Shown in pieces: positions 1-9,360 of a DNA stretch of 64,000 nt. The number at the start of each line of letters is the position of its first letter. The stretch's first letter is position 1. The stretch lies in contig NZ_LT984798.1 in the NCBI RefSeq assembly GCF_900243745.1, positions 372,001-436,000 on the forward strand, in the 5' to 3' direction. The DNA is from Desulfovibrio sp. G11. GTDB taxonomy: Bacteria > Desulfobacterota > Desulfovibrionia > Desulfovibrionales > Desulfovibrionaceae. Under the pieces are notes generated by a model, which was given only the letters and a program-made list of their open reading frames with translations, was not told where the DNA came from and searched no databases. A program made the translations under genes and the position numbers.

Positions 1-92
1 AGCTGTACCGCCAGCCCTACTGCGGCTGTATTTACAGCGAAGCCGAGCGCTATGAAAAAAAGCTGGCACGGCTCATAAAAAATAATCTGTAA
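1..92 (+). CDS. queH: QueH-like epoxyqueuosine reductase, C-terminal fragment
   Basis: Only the last 29 codons lie in the window; the open frame runs from base 3 to a TAA at 90-92, and the gene starts beyond the left edge. The fragment contains a Tyr-Arg-Gln stretch followed by the Cys-Gly-Cys motif YCGC and then a Ser-Glu-Ala-Glu-Arg run, which matches the conserved C-terminal end of the QueH (formerly DUF208) family. QueH proteins reduce epoxyqueuosine in tRNA to queuosine using iron-sulfur and cysteine chemistry. The call rests on a short piece, so the family is likely but not certain. It lies just upstream of tRNA-Asn, whose GTT anticodon is one of the queuosine-modified set; that adjacency may be chance. 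Confidence 0.6.
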   Translation, partial: LYRQPYCGCIYSEAERYEKKLARLIKNNL

Positions 93-154
93 TTTTTACA
101 CTTTTTGCTTGACCTTAGCCCGGATTTTCCGTAAACACTTCCTTGCCTCAACGA

Positions 155-230
155 TCCCCGATAGCTCAATCGGCAGAGCGGGTGACTGTTAATCACTAGG
201 TTGGCGGTTCAAGTCCGTCTCGGGGAGCCA
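155..230 (+). tRNA. tRNA-Asn (anticodon GTT)
   Basis: A full cloverleaf can be folded. The acceptor arms tccccga and tcgggga pair over seven bases, the D-arm is around 165-177, and the anticodon loop has GTT at 188-190. The T-arm contains the standard ggttcaagtcc, the discriminator base is G, and CCA is genome-encoded at 228-230. A strong terminator follows within ten bases, so it is transcribed alone or as the last element of its transcript. Confidence 0.97.
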
Positions 231-239
231 GAAGAAAAC

Positions 240-269
240 AAGGGTTTGCGTAAGCGCAAACCCTTTTTT
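240..269 (+). terminator. Rho-independent terminator after tRNA-Asn
   Basis: A perfect 10-bp stem (agggtttgcg at 241-250 with cgcaaaccct at 255-264), a 4-base loop and a run of six T at 264-269. Confidence 0.9.
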
Positions 270-540
270 CGTGCTTTTTCCGGAAAATTGCATCAAATCT
301 GCACCAAAACTGTTTGCACTGCCCCTTTACGTCAGCCGATGCAAGCGGCCTGTAGGCTGATCAGCACCAGCAATGCTGCCGCCTGTCTCCAGGACAGCAA
401 ACAACACGCGAACAGCCCACGACAGGACGGCAAGCCTGCTTTCAGCACTTCTTGCTGCTGCTCCTGCTTCCGCTTCCTCAAGGGTACGACGCCGCGTCCG
501 ACTGCCTGGCAGGCGGCCTGTTGTGTCCATCATTCGCAAT
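270..540. other. Intergenic, no gene supported
   Basis: Several open frames cross this stretch on both strands, but none has a ribosome binding site or recognisable protein features. I see no repeat of the tRNA 3' end that would mark an integrated element. Confidence 0.6.
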
Positions 541-578
541 AACAGCAGCTCCCCCGAAAGCCGGGGGAGCTGCTGTTT
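541..578 (-). terminator. Terminator at the end of the gcv block
   Basis: A long perfect inverted repeat (aacagcagctcccc with ggggagctgctgtt) around a short loop lies about 45 bases beyond the gcvPB stop codon on the minus strand. It can fold on either strand. It most likely ends the glycine cleavage transcript. Confidence 0.75.
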
Positions 579-621
579 ATTGATATCTGATTAGGGCATT
601 ACTGCCGCTGTCGCGAAGACG

Positions 622-2070
622 TTAGGCCATATCTTCCGTAAGGATCATGTTGCGAGCGGCCCCGGTCTCGTCCATACGGCGCGCGGGCAGGGTTACGGGA
701 GCATCCAGCAGGGCCTGCGGGTCGCTCTTGGCCTGGAGCATGATCTCTTCAAGAGCCTGCACAAAGGAATCCAGGGTTTCCTTGCTTTCTGTTTCCGTCG
801 GCTCGGCCATGATGCATTCATGCACAATAAGCGGGAAGTAGATGGTCGGCGCATGGAAGCCGCGGTCCAGCAGAGCCTTGGCAATATCCAGAGCACGGGT
901 TTCCTGCGGGGCCGAGGCCACGAACTCGTGGGCGCACAGCCTGTCGGCATAGGGAATATCCAGCGTGTTTTCAAGCTTCTTTTTCAGATAGTTGGCGTTG
1001 AGCACCGCGTATTCCGAAGCCCGGGTAAGGCCCTCCCCTCCCAGGCGCAACATGTAGGCGAGCGCTTTGACCATCACGCCGAAGCTGCCATAAAACGGCC
1101 CCATATAGCCTATGGACTGCGGCACATCGTAGTCGAGGAAGTAGGAGCCGTCCTCACGCTTGCGCACACGGGGCGCGGGCAGGAAAGGCAGCAGGCACTC
1201 GCTCACGCCGACGGGACCCGCTCCGGGGCCACCGCCACCGTGCGGGGTGGACAGGGTTTTATGCACATTGAGGTGCACCACGTCAAAGCCCACATCGCCC
1301 ACGCGCATCTTGCCCATGATGGCATTCATATTGGCTCCGTCGTAGTAGAGCAGCGCATCTATCTTGCGCAGCTCAGCCACAATGCGGGGCAGATGCACTT
1401 CCATAAGGCCCAGAGTATTGGGGCAGGTCATCATAAGCCCTGCCACGTCCTCTCCGTGCTTGCGGATAGCTTCTATAATGGCTTCCGGGTCTACCATGCC
1501 GTGGCGGGATTCAAGGTTGATTGTCTCGAATCCGGCCAGCGCGGCAGAGGCAGGGTTGGTGCCGTGGGCAGCATCGGGGATGAGCATCTTCTTGCGGTCA
1601 CGCCCCTTGGCCTTGTGGTAGGCGGCAATAAGCTTGACGCCCACAAACTCGCCATTGGCCCCGGCCATGGGCTGCAGGGTGAAGGCTTTCATGCCTGTCA
1701 GTTCGCAAAGCATGTTTTCTGCTTCATACATGCACTGTAACGCGCCCTGGGTGCAGCCCGCCGCGCCACCCAGTTGGGCAAGCATGGGGTGCAGGCGCGC
1801 GAACCCCGGCAGCGCGGCCACGTATTCAGTAAACTTGGGGTTGTACTTCATTGTGCAGGAGCCAAGCGGATAAAAATTGGCATCCACACTGTAGTTGAGT
1901 TTTGAAAGGCCGGTAAAGTGGCGTACCACATCCAGCTCGGAGCATTGGGGCAGCCCCGGTTCTTCCTTGCGCAGCAGGCCGGCGGGCAGCATGTCCGCAG
2001 CCTTGGGGGCGTCGGACTCTATGCAGAACGCGCCGCGCCCGGGAACGGATTTGGCGAAGATGGTTTTCAC
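622..2070 (-). CDS. gcvPB: Glycine dehydrogenase (decarboxylating) subunit 2
   Basis: This is the C-terminal half of the split P-protein of the glycine cleavage system. With GcvPA it decarboxylates glycine on pyridoxal phosphate and passes the aminomethyl group to lipoylated GcvH in the cytoplasm. The 482 residues match the usual length of this subunit. The PLP-lysine region HLNVHKTLSTPHGGGGPG is present, with the lysine at about residue 271, and the MAGANGEF and AAHGTNPASA blocks typical of the family are seen. The start codon overlaps the gcvPA stop by four bases (ATGA type), so the two halves are probably translated in a coupled way. It is the last gene of the lplA-gcvT-gcvH-gcvPA-gcvPB block. 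Confidence 0.97.
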   Translation of the reverse strand: MKTIFAKSVPGRGAFCIESDAPKAADMLPAGLLRKEEPGLPQCSELDVVRHFTGLSKLNYSVDANFYPLGSCTMKYNPKFTEYVAALPGFARLHPMLAQLGGAAGCTQGALQCMYEAENMLCELTGMKAFTLQPMAGANGEFVGVKLIAAYHKAKGRDRKKMLIPDAAHGTNPASAALAGFETINLESRHGMVDPEAIIEAIRKHGEDVAGLMMTCPNTLGLMEVHLPRIVAELRKIDALLYYDGANMNAIMGKMRVGDVGFDVVHLNVHKTLSTPHGGGGPGAGPVGVSECLLPFLPAPRVRKREDGSYFLDYDVPQSIGYMGPFYGSFGVMVKALAYMLRLGGEGLTRASEYAVLNANYLKKKLENTLDIPYADRLCAHEFVASAPQETRALDIAKALLDRGFHAPTIYFPLIVHECIMAEPTETESKETLDSFVQALEEIMLQAKSDPQALLDAPVTLPARRMDETGAARNMILTEDMA

Positions 2071-3398
2071 AGCAGACCTCCCACGGTTTCGGCCAGCATG
2101 CCGATCTGCTGACGGCTGTTGCGTTCGGTGCAGGCCAGCAGCAGCACGTCTTCCATACCGGGATAGTAGCGGCCAAGAGGATAGCCGGGCACGCAGCCGT
2201 GCGCGGACAGGGCATCCACCAGCATCTGGGCGGGCATGGGCAGGCGCAGGGCCACCTCATTGCCGTAAGGCGCATCGTTGAGAAGCTCAATGCCCTTGAT
2301 GGAGGTGAGGCGCTCCACGGCGTAACGGGTAAGGGCCATGTTGTTTTCCGCCAGTCGTGTAAGCCCGCAGGGACCCAGCAGGGACAGGTGGATGAGCGCC
2401 CGCAGGGCGCACAGGGCCTGGTTGGAGCAGATATTGGATGTGGCCTTGGCCCGGCGAATGTGCTGCTCCCGCGCCTGCAGGGTAAGCACGTAGCCTGTTT
2501 TGCCGTCCACATCTGTGGTACGGCCCACAATACGGCCGGGGAACTGGCGGATATGCTCCTTGCGGCAGGTCATCAGCCCCAGATAGGGACCGCCGAAAGA
2601 AAGGGGCATGCCTATGCTCTGGCCTTCGGCCACCGCCACGTCCGCCCCCATTTCACCGGGGGTTTTCAGCACGGACTGCATGACAGGATACACGGAAATG
2701 ACGCCGAACGCCTTGTGCGCGCGGGCTTTGGCGAATACCTGGGTGTAGTCCGCCACGGCCCCGAAGAAGTTGGGGTTCTGCACAATCACGGCAGCGGTGG
2801 TGTCGTCAATGGCGGCCATGAGCGCGTCAAGGCGGCTCACGCCCTTTTCCTGCTGCACGGTCTTGAGTTCAAGATCAAGGCTGGAGATGTATGAAGCCAG
2901 CATGACCCGCCAGATGGGATTGACGGCCTCGTCCACCACCAGCACACGGCGGCGGGTGGAGCGCACTGCCATCATGGCGGCCTCGAAAATGGCCGTGCCG
3001 CCGTCATACACGGAGGCGTTGGCGCAATCCATGCCCAGGAGGCGGCTTATGGCCGTCTGAAACTCGAAGATGGCCTGAAGGGTTCCCTGCGAGCATTCGG
3101 GCTGATAAGGCGTGTAGGAGGTATAGAATTCACTGCGGCCAGCAAGAGCATCCACAGCTTTGGGGATGTCGTGAGCATAATAGCCCGCGCCCAGAAACGA
3201 CACGAGATCCGGGCAGTTTTTGGCGGCCAGGCCTTCAAAATAGGCGCAAACCGCGGCTTCGGACTGGCCTTTGGGCAGATTGAACTGTTTGGGGCGCATT
3301 TCTGGGGGGATATCGGCAAAAAGGCCGTCCAGATCGCGCACGCCAACCACAGAGAGCATTTCCTGCAACTCTTCCGGCGTGTGGGGGATGTATGGCAT
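2067..3398 (-). CDS. gcvPA: Glycine dehydrogenase (decarboxylating) subunit 1
   Basis: This is the N-terminal half of the split P-protein (443 residues). It forms the heterotetrameric PLP-dependent glycine decarboxylase with GcvPB. The family opening PYIPHTPEELQEML and the blocks FLGAGYYAHDIP and SVYDGGTAIFEA are present. The stop overlaps the gcvPB start. A ribosome-binding sequence (about 9 bases before the ATG, ctcaaggagcgg on the minus strand) supports the start. The 320 bases upstream, between this gene and gcvH, hold no gene but carry an inverted repeat. Confidence 0.97.
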   Translation of the reverse strand: MPYIPHTPEELQEMLSVVGVRDLDGLFADIPPEMRPKQFNLPKGQSEAAVCAYFEGLAAKNCPDLVSFLGAGYYAHDIPKAVDALAGRSEFYTSYTPYQPECSQGTLQAIFEFQTAISRLLGMDCANASVYDGGTAIFEAAMMAVRSTRRRVLVVDEAVNPIWRVMLASYISSLDLELKTVQQEKGVSRLDALMAAIDDTTAAVIVQNPNFFGAVADYTQVFAKARAHKAFGVISVYPVMQSVLKTPGEMGADVAVAEGQSIGMPLSFGGPYLGLMTCRKEHIRQFPGRIVGRTTDVDGKTGYVLTLQAREQHIRRAKATSNICSNQALCALRALIHLSLLGPCGLTRLAENNMALTRYAVERLTSIKGIELLNDAPYGNEVALRLPMPAQMLVDALSAHGCVPGYPLGRYYPGMEDVLLLACTERNSRQQIGMLAETVGGLL

Positions 3399-3719
3399 AT
3401 CCGCTCCTTGAGCATGTTACGCGTGAACGTGTGCCTGAAAAAAGCATGATGACGCAGATACGGAACGGCGGGTGGCTTTCGCTTGCGCGGCAAATCGGCG
3501 GCATTCTGCCCGCCGTTTCATGAAAGATCCGGCGGCGGCATGCCTTGCAGACAAGCTGGAACAGGGCCGGGAGGCCTCCGGCCGCCTGTAGGCCGAAAAA
3601 GGCCCTGTTTTCCGGCCGGGGCGTGCCGCTGCCCGCTCTGTCCGGTTCATTCCTCCGGACCTGGCCGCCGCACGGCAATACTGCCGTGCGGCAAAACCAG
3701 ACGCCGGAAAAACTGTGAC
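3399..3719 (-). other. Gap between gcvH and gcvPA with a hairpin
   Basis: No coding region is supported here. A perfect 11-bp inverted repeat (3667-3677 with 3682-3692, 4-base loop) lies some 28 bases after the gcvH stop on the minus strand. It lacks a T-run, so it may be a processing or attenuation hairpin rather than a true terminator. The long gap in an otherwise compact operon is unusual. Confidence 0.5.
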
Positions 3720-4106
3720 CTAATGACCTTCGGTGGCGCAGAAGGACTCGTAAGCCGCTGCGTCCAGCAGGCCTTCGGGCTTACGGGAAAATTTGACGCG
3801 CATGAGCCAGCCTTCGCCGTAGGGGTCGGCGTTGCACTTTTCAGGCGCCTGCTCCAGGGCGGTATTGATACCGATCACATCACCGCTCACCGGTGATACC
3901 AGGTCGCTGGCGGCCTTGACGGATTCAATGGAGCCGAATTCGTTTTCTTCGCTGACTTCATCGCCCACAAGCGGCAGTTCCACATAGGTAATGTCGCCAA
4001 GGGACTCCTGGGCAAAGTGGGTGATGCCGACCACGGCTTCGTCGCCTTCAAGGCGCACCCATTCGTGGCTCTTGCTGTACAACAGGTCCGAGGGATTGGT
4101 AGCCAT
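3720..4106 (-). CDS. gcvH: Glycine cleavage system H protein
   Basis: The lipoyl carrier protein of the glycine cleavage system shuttles the aminomethyl intermediate between P, T and L proteins. The 128 residues are the normal length. The lipoylation site lies in the block [11 protein letters not shown], with lysine at about residue 64. I chose the ATG at 4106 because AGGAG sits seven bases upstream; the frame stays open further upstream, but those starts lack a usable binding site. It sits between gcvT and gcvPA on the same strand, and lplA, which would lipoylate it, heads the block. Confidence 0.97.
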   Translation of the reverse strand: MATNPSDLLYSKSHEWVRLEGDEAVVGITHFAQESLGDITYVELPLVGDEVSEENEFGSIESVKAASDLVSPVSGDVIGINTALEQAPEKCNADPYGEGWLMRVKFSRKPEGLLDAAAYESFCATEGH

Positions 4107-4226
4107 GTGCATTCTCCTGAAATATGTAGTTGGGGGGAACAATACGCGCCCTCTCGGCGCACAAGTCTTCACGTATTTGACGGGCGGCAGGTCTGCTCCA
4201 CAAGCGGTTCGCAGAACGCCGCGCGA

Positions 4227-5309
4227 TCAGACCAGCTTTTTGCGGGCCGTGCCTTCTTTGTAGAAGGGAATTTCCACCTTTTTGGCGGGCAGTTCCGTTC
4301 TGGAGGCGCGCACCACAAAATCTTCCTTGTCCGCATGGGCGGCAGCCACCCAGGCAAAAGCAATAACATAGCCCAAAGAGGGTGCAAACGAGCCGCTGGT
4401 GATGCGCCCTACGGCCTCGCCGCCGGGCAGCGCCAGCACATCGCCGTGGCGGGCGGCGCGGCGGCCTTCGATCTGCAGGGGTACAAGCACTTCGCGCACG
4501 GTCTGTGCCCCTTCCCTGCCCACATAGTCGGCCTGGCTTGTCATCATGCGGGCCATACCCGCCTCGGCGGGCGTATGTTCTTCATCAAGGTCATGCCCGT
4601 AAAGCGGCAAACCGGCCTCAAGGCGCAGCGTGTCGCGAGCGCCAAGGCCGACAGGTTTAACACGCTCATCGGCCAGCAGGGCTTTCCAGAAAGCCTCGGT
4701 TTTGTCCGTGGGCAGATAAAGCTCATACCCAAGTTCACCAGTGTAACCGGTACGGCTCACAAGCACAGGCACACCCTGCCACTTGCTTTCGCGAAAAGAA
4801 AAGTAGCCGAGGTCATGAAAATTTTCGCCCATGATCTTTTCAAGCACGTCCAGTGAATCCGGGCCTTGCAGGTCAACCTTGCCGGTTTCGGCCGAGATGT
4901 CGGTAATCCTGATACTTTCAGGCAGGCGGGCGCGCAGGGTTGCCAGATCGCCGGGGGCGCAGGCGGCATTGACCACGGCCATGAAGGAATCAGGCCCGAA
5001 ACGGTAGATGATGCCGTCGTCAAGAACGCCGCCTTTTTCCGTGAGCAGAAAACCATAACGGCACTTGCCGGGGGCCAGGGTTTCAAGATTGTGGCTTACG
5101 GCGCGCGACAGGGCCTCTGTAGCGCCAGGGCCTTCAATGCGAAATTCTCCCATATGGCAGATGTCAAAAATACCGGCATGTTTCCGGGTGTGGAGATGTT
5201 CCGCAAGAATGCCCTCGTACTGAATGGGCATGAGCCAGCCCGCAAAGGGGGCCATTTTCGCTCCCTGGGCTTCATGCCAGGAGGTCAGCGGGGTACGCAA
5301 GTCTGACAT
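4227..5309 (-). CDS. gcvT: Glycine cleavage system aminomethyltransferase (T protein)
   Basis: This protein moves the methylene group from aminomethyl-lipoyl-GcvH to tetrahydrofolate and releases ammonia. The 360 residues match the family. The N-terminus has TPLTSWHEAQGAKMAPFAGW, the family signature with the folate-binding fold, followed by FDICHMGEF and, further on, GYTGELGYE and GLGARDTLRLEAGLPLYGHD. The start at 5309 is preceded by AAGGAG with good spacing. An in-frame extension to 5480 is open but has no homology to the family. I looked for a glycine riboswitch upstream and did not find a convincing one. Confidence 0.97.
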   Translation of the reverse strand: MSDLRTPLTSWHEAQGAKMAPFAGWLMPIQYEGILAEHLHTRKHAGIFDICHMGEFRIEGPGATEALSRAVSHNLETLAPGKCRYGFLLTEKGGVLDDGIIYRFGPDSFMAVVNAACAPGDLATLRARLPESIRITDISAETGKVDLQGPDSLDVLEKIMGENFHDLGYFSFRESKWQGVPVLVSRTGYTGELGYELYLPTDKTEAFWKALLADERVKPVGLGARDTLRLEAGLPLYGHDLDEEHTPAEAGMARMMTSQADYVGREGAQTVREVLVPLQIEGRRAARHGDVLALPGGEAVGRITSGSFAPSLGYVIAFAWVAAAHADKEDFVVRASRTELPAKKVEIPFYKEGTARKKLV

Positions 5310-5551
5310 GGTTTCTCCTTGATATGGGGTGGTTGAACTTGTTGCGCCGTGCCGTAATCGGCTGCGGCGCCCGGAGGACACCAAACAGCACGCACATATG
5401 CCCGCAAGATACCATCGGCAAAAAACGGACACAAGGAGCGTGAAAAAAATTACTGCCGTGCCGCGCGGGCCTGCCCGCACGGAAAAACGGGGTTCGGCGG
5501 CATGGGCCGGACCAGTCGCAGGGCTGCGGCGGACGCGCCCTCAACTACGCC

Positions 5552-6535
5552 TCAACTCGTGAAAAATGCCGTCATGGTTTCGGCCTCGCAGCCGCTGAAG
5601 TAGCGGCCCATGTCCAGTTGCCGCAAAATGGCTTCCAGCTCTTCAGGCTCCCGGGAAGCCCCCGCGAGGCTTTGCTCCAGTTCCTGTATGCCTTCTCCGG
5701 CATTGCAGAAAAAATCTCCCAGAATGGCGCAGGAGGCGATACGCCCCTGCTTCACATCAAGGCGCAGTTCCACCGTGCCCCAGTCGAAGCGCTGCCGCTT
5801 GCGCTCGGTAAAGTTGGGCATGGCCCCGTAGTTCCAGTTCCACTGCCGGTATTTTTCGTCAGCAAGCCTGTGCGCCTCGCCCATGATACTTTCACCCACA
5901 CTGCCGGGTCGCGATGCGCACCGCCTGACCAGCGCAGCCACAAGCGCGTCCATATCGCTGCCCGGCTGCCAGTATTCCGAGATATTGCCTACCCGTGACC
6001 GCACCGACGCCACCCCTTTGGAGCGCATCTTTTCCGGGTCCACATTCAGGGCTTCCACAAGGCGGTCAAAGTTCACATCAATAAGCAGCGTGCCGTGGTG
6101 CAGCACCTTGCCCCGGCGCAGCATCTGCCCGCTGCCGGAAATCTTGCGTCCCTCGGTCTCCACGTCATTGCGACCGGAAATTCCGGCACGCACGCCGAGA
6201 TCGGCCAGAGCCGCGCACACCGGCTCAAGATAGCGCCGGAAATCCACCTTTTCTCGGCCGCCGGCATGTTCAATAAAGGAAAAATTCAGATTGCCCGTAT
6301 CATGATACACAGCCCCGCCGCCGGTGATACGACGTACCACTGGCAGGTTTTCACGCCGGATGAAATCGGCATTGACTTCGTCCACCGTACACTGGTGGCG
6401 CCCCACAATAACCGAAGGGCCGTTCTGCCAAAGCAGAAAATACCCTGGATGACCGGCTGGAAGCGTCTCAAACAGCGCCTCTTCAAGCGCGAGGTTAAAG
6501 GCGGGATCAAGGGTAGAAAAAGTAAGGTGTTCCAT
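5552..6535 (-). CDS. lplA: Lipoate-protein ligase A
   Basis: This enzyme attaches lipoate (or octanoate) to the carrier lysine of lipoyl domains such as GcvH. The 327 residues are close to the usual length. The signature block RRITGGGAVYHDTGNLNFSF, the segment KISGSGQMLRRGKVLHHGTL and the lysine-containing KGVASVRSRVGNI are all visible. The ATG at 6535 has GGAGG four bases upstream; a longer frame to 6847 is open but unsupported. It is read in the same direction as gcvT, 242 bases upstream of it, which fits a supply role for GcvH lipoylation. The gap holds a GC-rich hairpin near 5456-5482 followed by a T-run, so a partial terminator may separate the two. Confidence 0.93.
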   Translation of the reverse strand: MEHLTFSTLDPAFNLALEEALFETLPAGHPGYFLLWQNGPSVIVGRHQCTVDEVNADFIRRENLPVVRRITGGGAVYHDTGNLNFSFIEHAGGREKVDFRRYLEPVCAALADLGVRAGISGRNDVETEGRKISGSGQMLRRGKVLHHGTLLIDVNFDRLVEALNVDPEKMRSKGVASVRSRVGNISEYWQPGSDMDALVAALVRRCASRPGSVGESIMGEAHRLADEKYRQWNWNYGAMPNFTERKRQRFDWGTVELRLDVKQGRIASCAILGDFFCNAGEGIQELEQSLAGASREPEELEAILRQLDMGRYFSGCEAETMTAFFTS

Positions 6536-6716
6536 GCGGCCTCCATCAGGACAATGCCGCGCTTCAGGTGACAAGGTCAAGGGAACAGCGGGCAATTTCA
6601 AAATTATCGGCAAAATTTCCGGGCCGTGCGCCTGGCCGCTGCGTCTTGCTCGCGACATGCGGTGCAGGCCTGCGGTTGCCCCTGTCCGCACTGCCGGGTG
6701 TACGGCAAGGCGCCTG

Positions 6717-7520
6717 TCAGCCCGGCAGGCATGCCGGCGCGGCTTCCGGCGAATCTGCACCTGCTCCGGCCAGCACCCGGGCCAGTGTGTCGGCATCAAT
6801 GCTGCCCCGTTCGAATTGTTGCCGGACATGGCCGTCAGCCATGACAATCAGGCGATCTCCAAGGCGCACGGCCTGCTGCGGATGATGCGTGACCACTACC
6901 AGCGGATACTGCCCTGCAAGCTGCAGCAGAAGATCTTCTATTTCCGCCGTGGCATGAACATCCAGCGAGGCAGTGGGTTCATCAAGAAGCAGCATGGCGG
7001 GTTCCAGCGCAAGGGCGCGGGCAAGGCAAAGCCGCTGTTGCTGCCCGCCGGAAAGCCTGTCGGCATTCATGCTCAGGCGGTCTTTAACTTCACTCCACAG
7101 GGCAACGCTTTTAAGGGCATTTTCGGCCCGGTGGCGGCATTCGGCTTCCGGCAGCCCTGCCACCACGGCAAGCGGCAACACAAGGTTGCGCTCCACGCTG
7201 ACGGGCAGCACGTTGGGAGTCTGAAAAACCATGCCCACGCGGCTGCGCAACAGAGCCAGAGAGCGCACGGCCGCCCCTGGGGCGGGATATACAGGCTCAA
7301 GCCCCTGCCCCAGATCAAGCTCGACCCATCCCGAAGTGCGACAGTGGGGGAATGTTTCGTTCAGGCGGTTCAAAGCCCTGAGCAAGGTTGTTTTGCCCGA
7401 GCCGGAGCGCCCGGCAAGCACTGTGATGCCCCCCGCCTGGATGTCAAAAGACACTTGGTGCAAAATTTCCCGGCGGCCGAAGCTCACGCAGAGATCATCA
7501 ATGCGGGCGGCTATACTCAT
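6717..7520 (-). CDS. pstB: Phosphate ABC transporter ATP-binding protein
   Basis: Cytoplasmic ATPase of the high-affinity phosphate importer (267 residues). Walker A is GRSGSGKT, followed by the PstB-like LRALNRLNE. The Q-loop, the signature LSGGQQQRLCLARAL and Walker B MLLLDEPTASLD are all present. Its start codon overlaps the pstA stop (ATGA), so it is the last gene of pstS-C-A-B. The assignment to phosphate rather than another anion rests mainly on the linked PstS-like binding protein. No phoU follows; the next gene on this strand is lplA. Confidence 0.85.
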   Translation of the reverse strand: MSIAARIDDLCVSFGRREILHQVSFDIQAGGITVLAGRSGSGKTTLLRALNRLNETFPHCRTSGWVELDLGQGLEPVYPAPGAAVRSLALLRSRVGMVFQTPNVLPVSVERNLVLPLAVVAGLPEAECRHRAENALKSVALWSEVKDRLSMNADRLSGGQQQRLCLARALALEPAMLLLDEPTASLDVHATAEIEDLLLQLAGQYPLVVVTHHPQQAVRLGDRLIVMADGHVRQQFERGSIDADTLARVLAGAGADSPEAAPACLPG

Positions 7521-8404
7521 GATACCCCCTGCCAGCGGCGGCGGAAGCGCACCTCCATGCGGCGGGCGCAAAGAAGCAGAAACGATGACAGCAAAAGCAA
7601 GACCAGAGCCGCGCCAAAACCACGCAGCAGTTCGTTAGTATCCTGATACTGCGCTGCCGTGTAGAAAATGGAAAACGGAAGGGCCTCAAACTTGTCGCCC
7701 AGCCCGGCGGGCAGGCCAGCATTGGCAACAACGCCCGTAAGCATGATCACCGCCGTGTCTTCTGCCGCCCTGCCCATGGCCAGGATAATTCCGCCCCAGA
7801 TGCCGGGCGCTGCGGCGGGCAGCAAAAGCCGCCGGGCAAGCTGCCGCCGGGTGAAGCCCAGTGCCGTTCCGGTAAGTCGCAAACTTCCGGGAACAGCCTC
7901 CAGCGCTTCGCATGTGGCCGTTACCAGTACGGGCAGAATCAGCAGCGCAAGACAGCAGGCCGCCAGCAGCAGTGAGGTATTGGCCCCCGGCGCAAAGGAG
8001 TGGCGTAAAAAAAGTATGAGCGTAAAGCCGAACAGCCCCATAACGATGGAGGGCGTACCCGCCAGCACATCCATGACCAGACGGATGTGCGCAGCCTGAC
8101 GCGGGGAAGCAAATTCCGCCAGATACAGGCCGCAGCCCACCCCGGGAAAAAGCGCAAGAGCCAAGGTCAGGCCCACAAGATACAGGGTCCCGGCACAGGC
8201 CGGCCACAGGCCGTCCCACACCGGACGGCGGCCCAGCAGGGCATCCAGGGGCGGCACATCGTCGAAAAACAACGGCACTCCCAGCTGGGGCAAACCTTTA
8301 TACAGCAGAAAAGCCAGCAGAAAAAACACGGCAATACAGGGAACAAGGGCACAGCAGCGCAACAGCCAGCGTAGCCATGCTTGCGAAAACAGGCTGCATC
8401 TCAT
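7517..8404 (-). CDS. pstA: Phosphate ABC transporter permease PstA
   Basis: Inner-membrane permease of 295 residues with about six hydrophobic segments. The family block around VMDVLAGTPSIVMGLFGF and the cytoplasmic loop ALGFTRRQLARRLLLPAAAPG, the EAA-type contact with the ATPase, are recognisable. It overlaps pstC at its start and pstB at its stop by four bases each, a sign of a tightly coupled operon. It lets phosphate delivered by PstS cross the inner membrane together with PstC. Confidence 0.87.
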   Translation of the reverse strand: MRCSLFSQAWLRWLLRCCALVPCIAVFFLLAFLLYKGLPQLGVPLFFDDVPPLDALLGRRPVWDGLWPACAGTLYLVGLTLALALFPGVGCGLYLAEFASPRQAAHIRLVMDVLAGTPSIVMGLFGFTLILFLRHSFAPGANTSLLLAACCLALLILPVLVTATCEALEAVPGSLRLTGTALGFTRRQLARRLLLPAAAPGIWGGIILAMGRAAEDTAVIMLTGVVANAGLPAGLGDKFEALPFSIFYTAAQYQDTNELLRGFGAALVLLLLSSFLLLCARRMEVRFRRRWQGVS

Positions 8405-9360
8405 GCCGCCCCCCCGCTACCTGCCGGGACCGGGCCACTTGAGGACCGCACAAGACGGCGCAACACAAGGCTTGCCCCCGTGTTTACGGCCAGAAGCACA
8501 AGTCCTGCGGCAAAAAGGGAAGTATAGGCAGCTCCGCCCACCTCATTGGCCGTCACAAGGGCCATGTGCGCCGTGAGGCTGCGCATGCTCTCGGCAAGAC
8601 CGCCGGGAACCTGGGTGGCGTTGCCCGCCAGCATGAGGGGAATGAGCGTATCGCCCACTGCCCTGCCAAAGCCCAGCACCGCAGCGCTGGCAAGGGTACG
8701 CCCCGAGCCGGGGAGCACAAAAAGACGCAACAGGTCAAGCCGGCTGAAACCCAGGGCCAGCCCCCAGGGGCAGAGGCGGTCCAGCCGGGGACGCAGCCCG
8801 GCCATAAGGATGAGCACCATGGTCGGCAGAACAAGCAGAACCAGCATGACAGCCGCGGAGGCCAGGCACATGCCCGTGCCGCCCAGCACGGTGCGCGCCA
8901 GGGGCGTAAGCAGAAATACGGCGGCAAAGCCATAAACAACTGTGGGAACCGTCGTCATGAAGCGGATCAGACCGTTCACAAAGCGCGTCAGGGGGCGCGC
9001 CGTGGCGCTTTCTTCAGTGAGCAGCCAGCAGGCCAGCCCCAGGGCCAGAGGCCAGCCCAGCCCCAGAGCCAGTAAGGCCAGGGCCAGGGACCCCACACAC
9101 ATGGGCAGAATGCCGAACCGCCCCTGCGAGGGCAGCCACAGCCAGTCCAGCGGTCCGCCGGGTCCCGGGGAGCTTATGGTGGGCAGGGCCGCCGCCAGCA
9201 CCATCATGAAAAGCAGAACAACCGCCAGCACTGCCAGCCAGACGGCCAGCAGCAGAAGACGGCCGGGGCTGTCGGTATTATCCCGCATATGGCGGCCCGC
9301 AGCCGGAAGCGCCGCAGCGCCCCCGGCCTGGCGGGCGGAGCGATTCCTATTTCTTGACAT
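8401..9360 (-). CDS. pstC: Phosphate ABC transporter permease PstC
   Basis: Second permease subunit with about six membrane segments; the blocks FMTTVPTVVYGFAAVFLLTP and ALGFSRLDLLRLFVLPGSGR are typical. The stop overlaps the pstA start. The start is uncertain. An ATG at 9360 overlaps the end of pstS by 14 bases and gives 319 residues; an ATG at 9288 gives 295 residues and begins directly before the first membrane helix. Neither has a clear ribosome-binding sequence, so translation may be coupled to pstS. Confidence 0.85.
   Translation of the reverse strand: MSRNRNRSARQAGGAAALPAAGRHMRDNTDSPGRLLLLAVWLAVLAVVLLFMMVLAAALPTISSPGPGGPLDWLWLPSQGRFGILPMCVGSLALALLALGLGWPLALGLACWLLTEESATARPLTRFVNGLIRFMTTVPTVVYGFAAVFLLTPLARTVLGGTGMCLASAAVMLVLLVLPTMVLILMAGLRPRLDRLCPWGLALGFSRLDLLRLFVLPGSGRTLASAAVLGFGRAVGDTLIPLMLAGNATQVPGGLAESMRSLTAHMALVTANEVGGAAYTSLFAAGLVLLAVNTGASLVLRRLVRSSSGPVPAGSGGAA

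Noticed and set aside
155..540. Integrated element at the tRNA-Asn 3' end
   Set aside because: No integrase and no second copy of the tRNA 3' end in the window.
3667..3692. True terminator inside the gcv operon
   Set aside because: The hairpin is perfect but lacks a T-run on the transcribed strand, so it is recorded only as a hairpin in the gap.
5310..5551. Glycine riboswitch upstream of gcvT
   Set aside because: I found no tandem aptamer-like pattern or matching conserved segments on the minus strand, only a GC-rich hairpin near 5456-5482.
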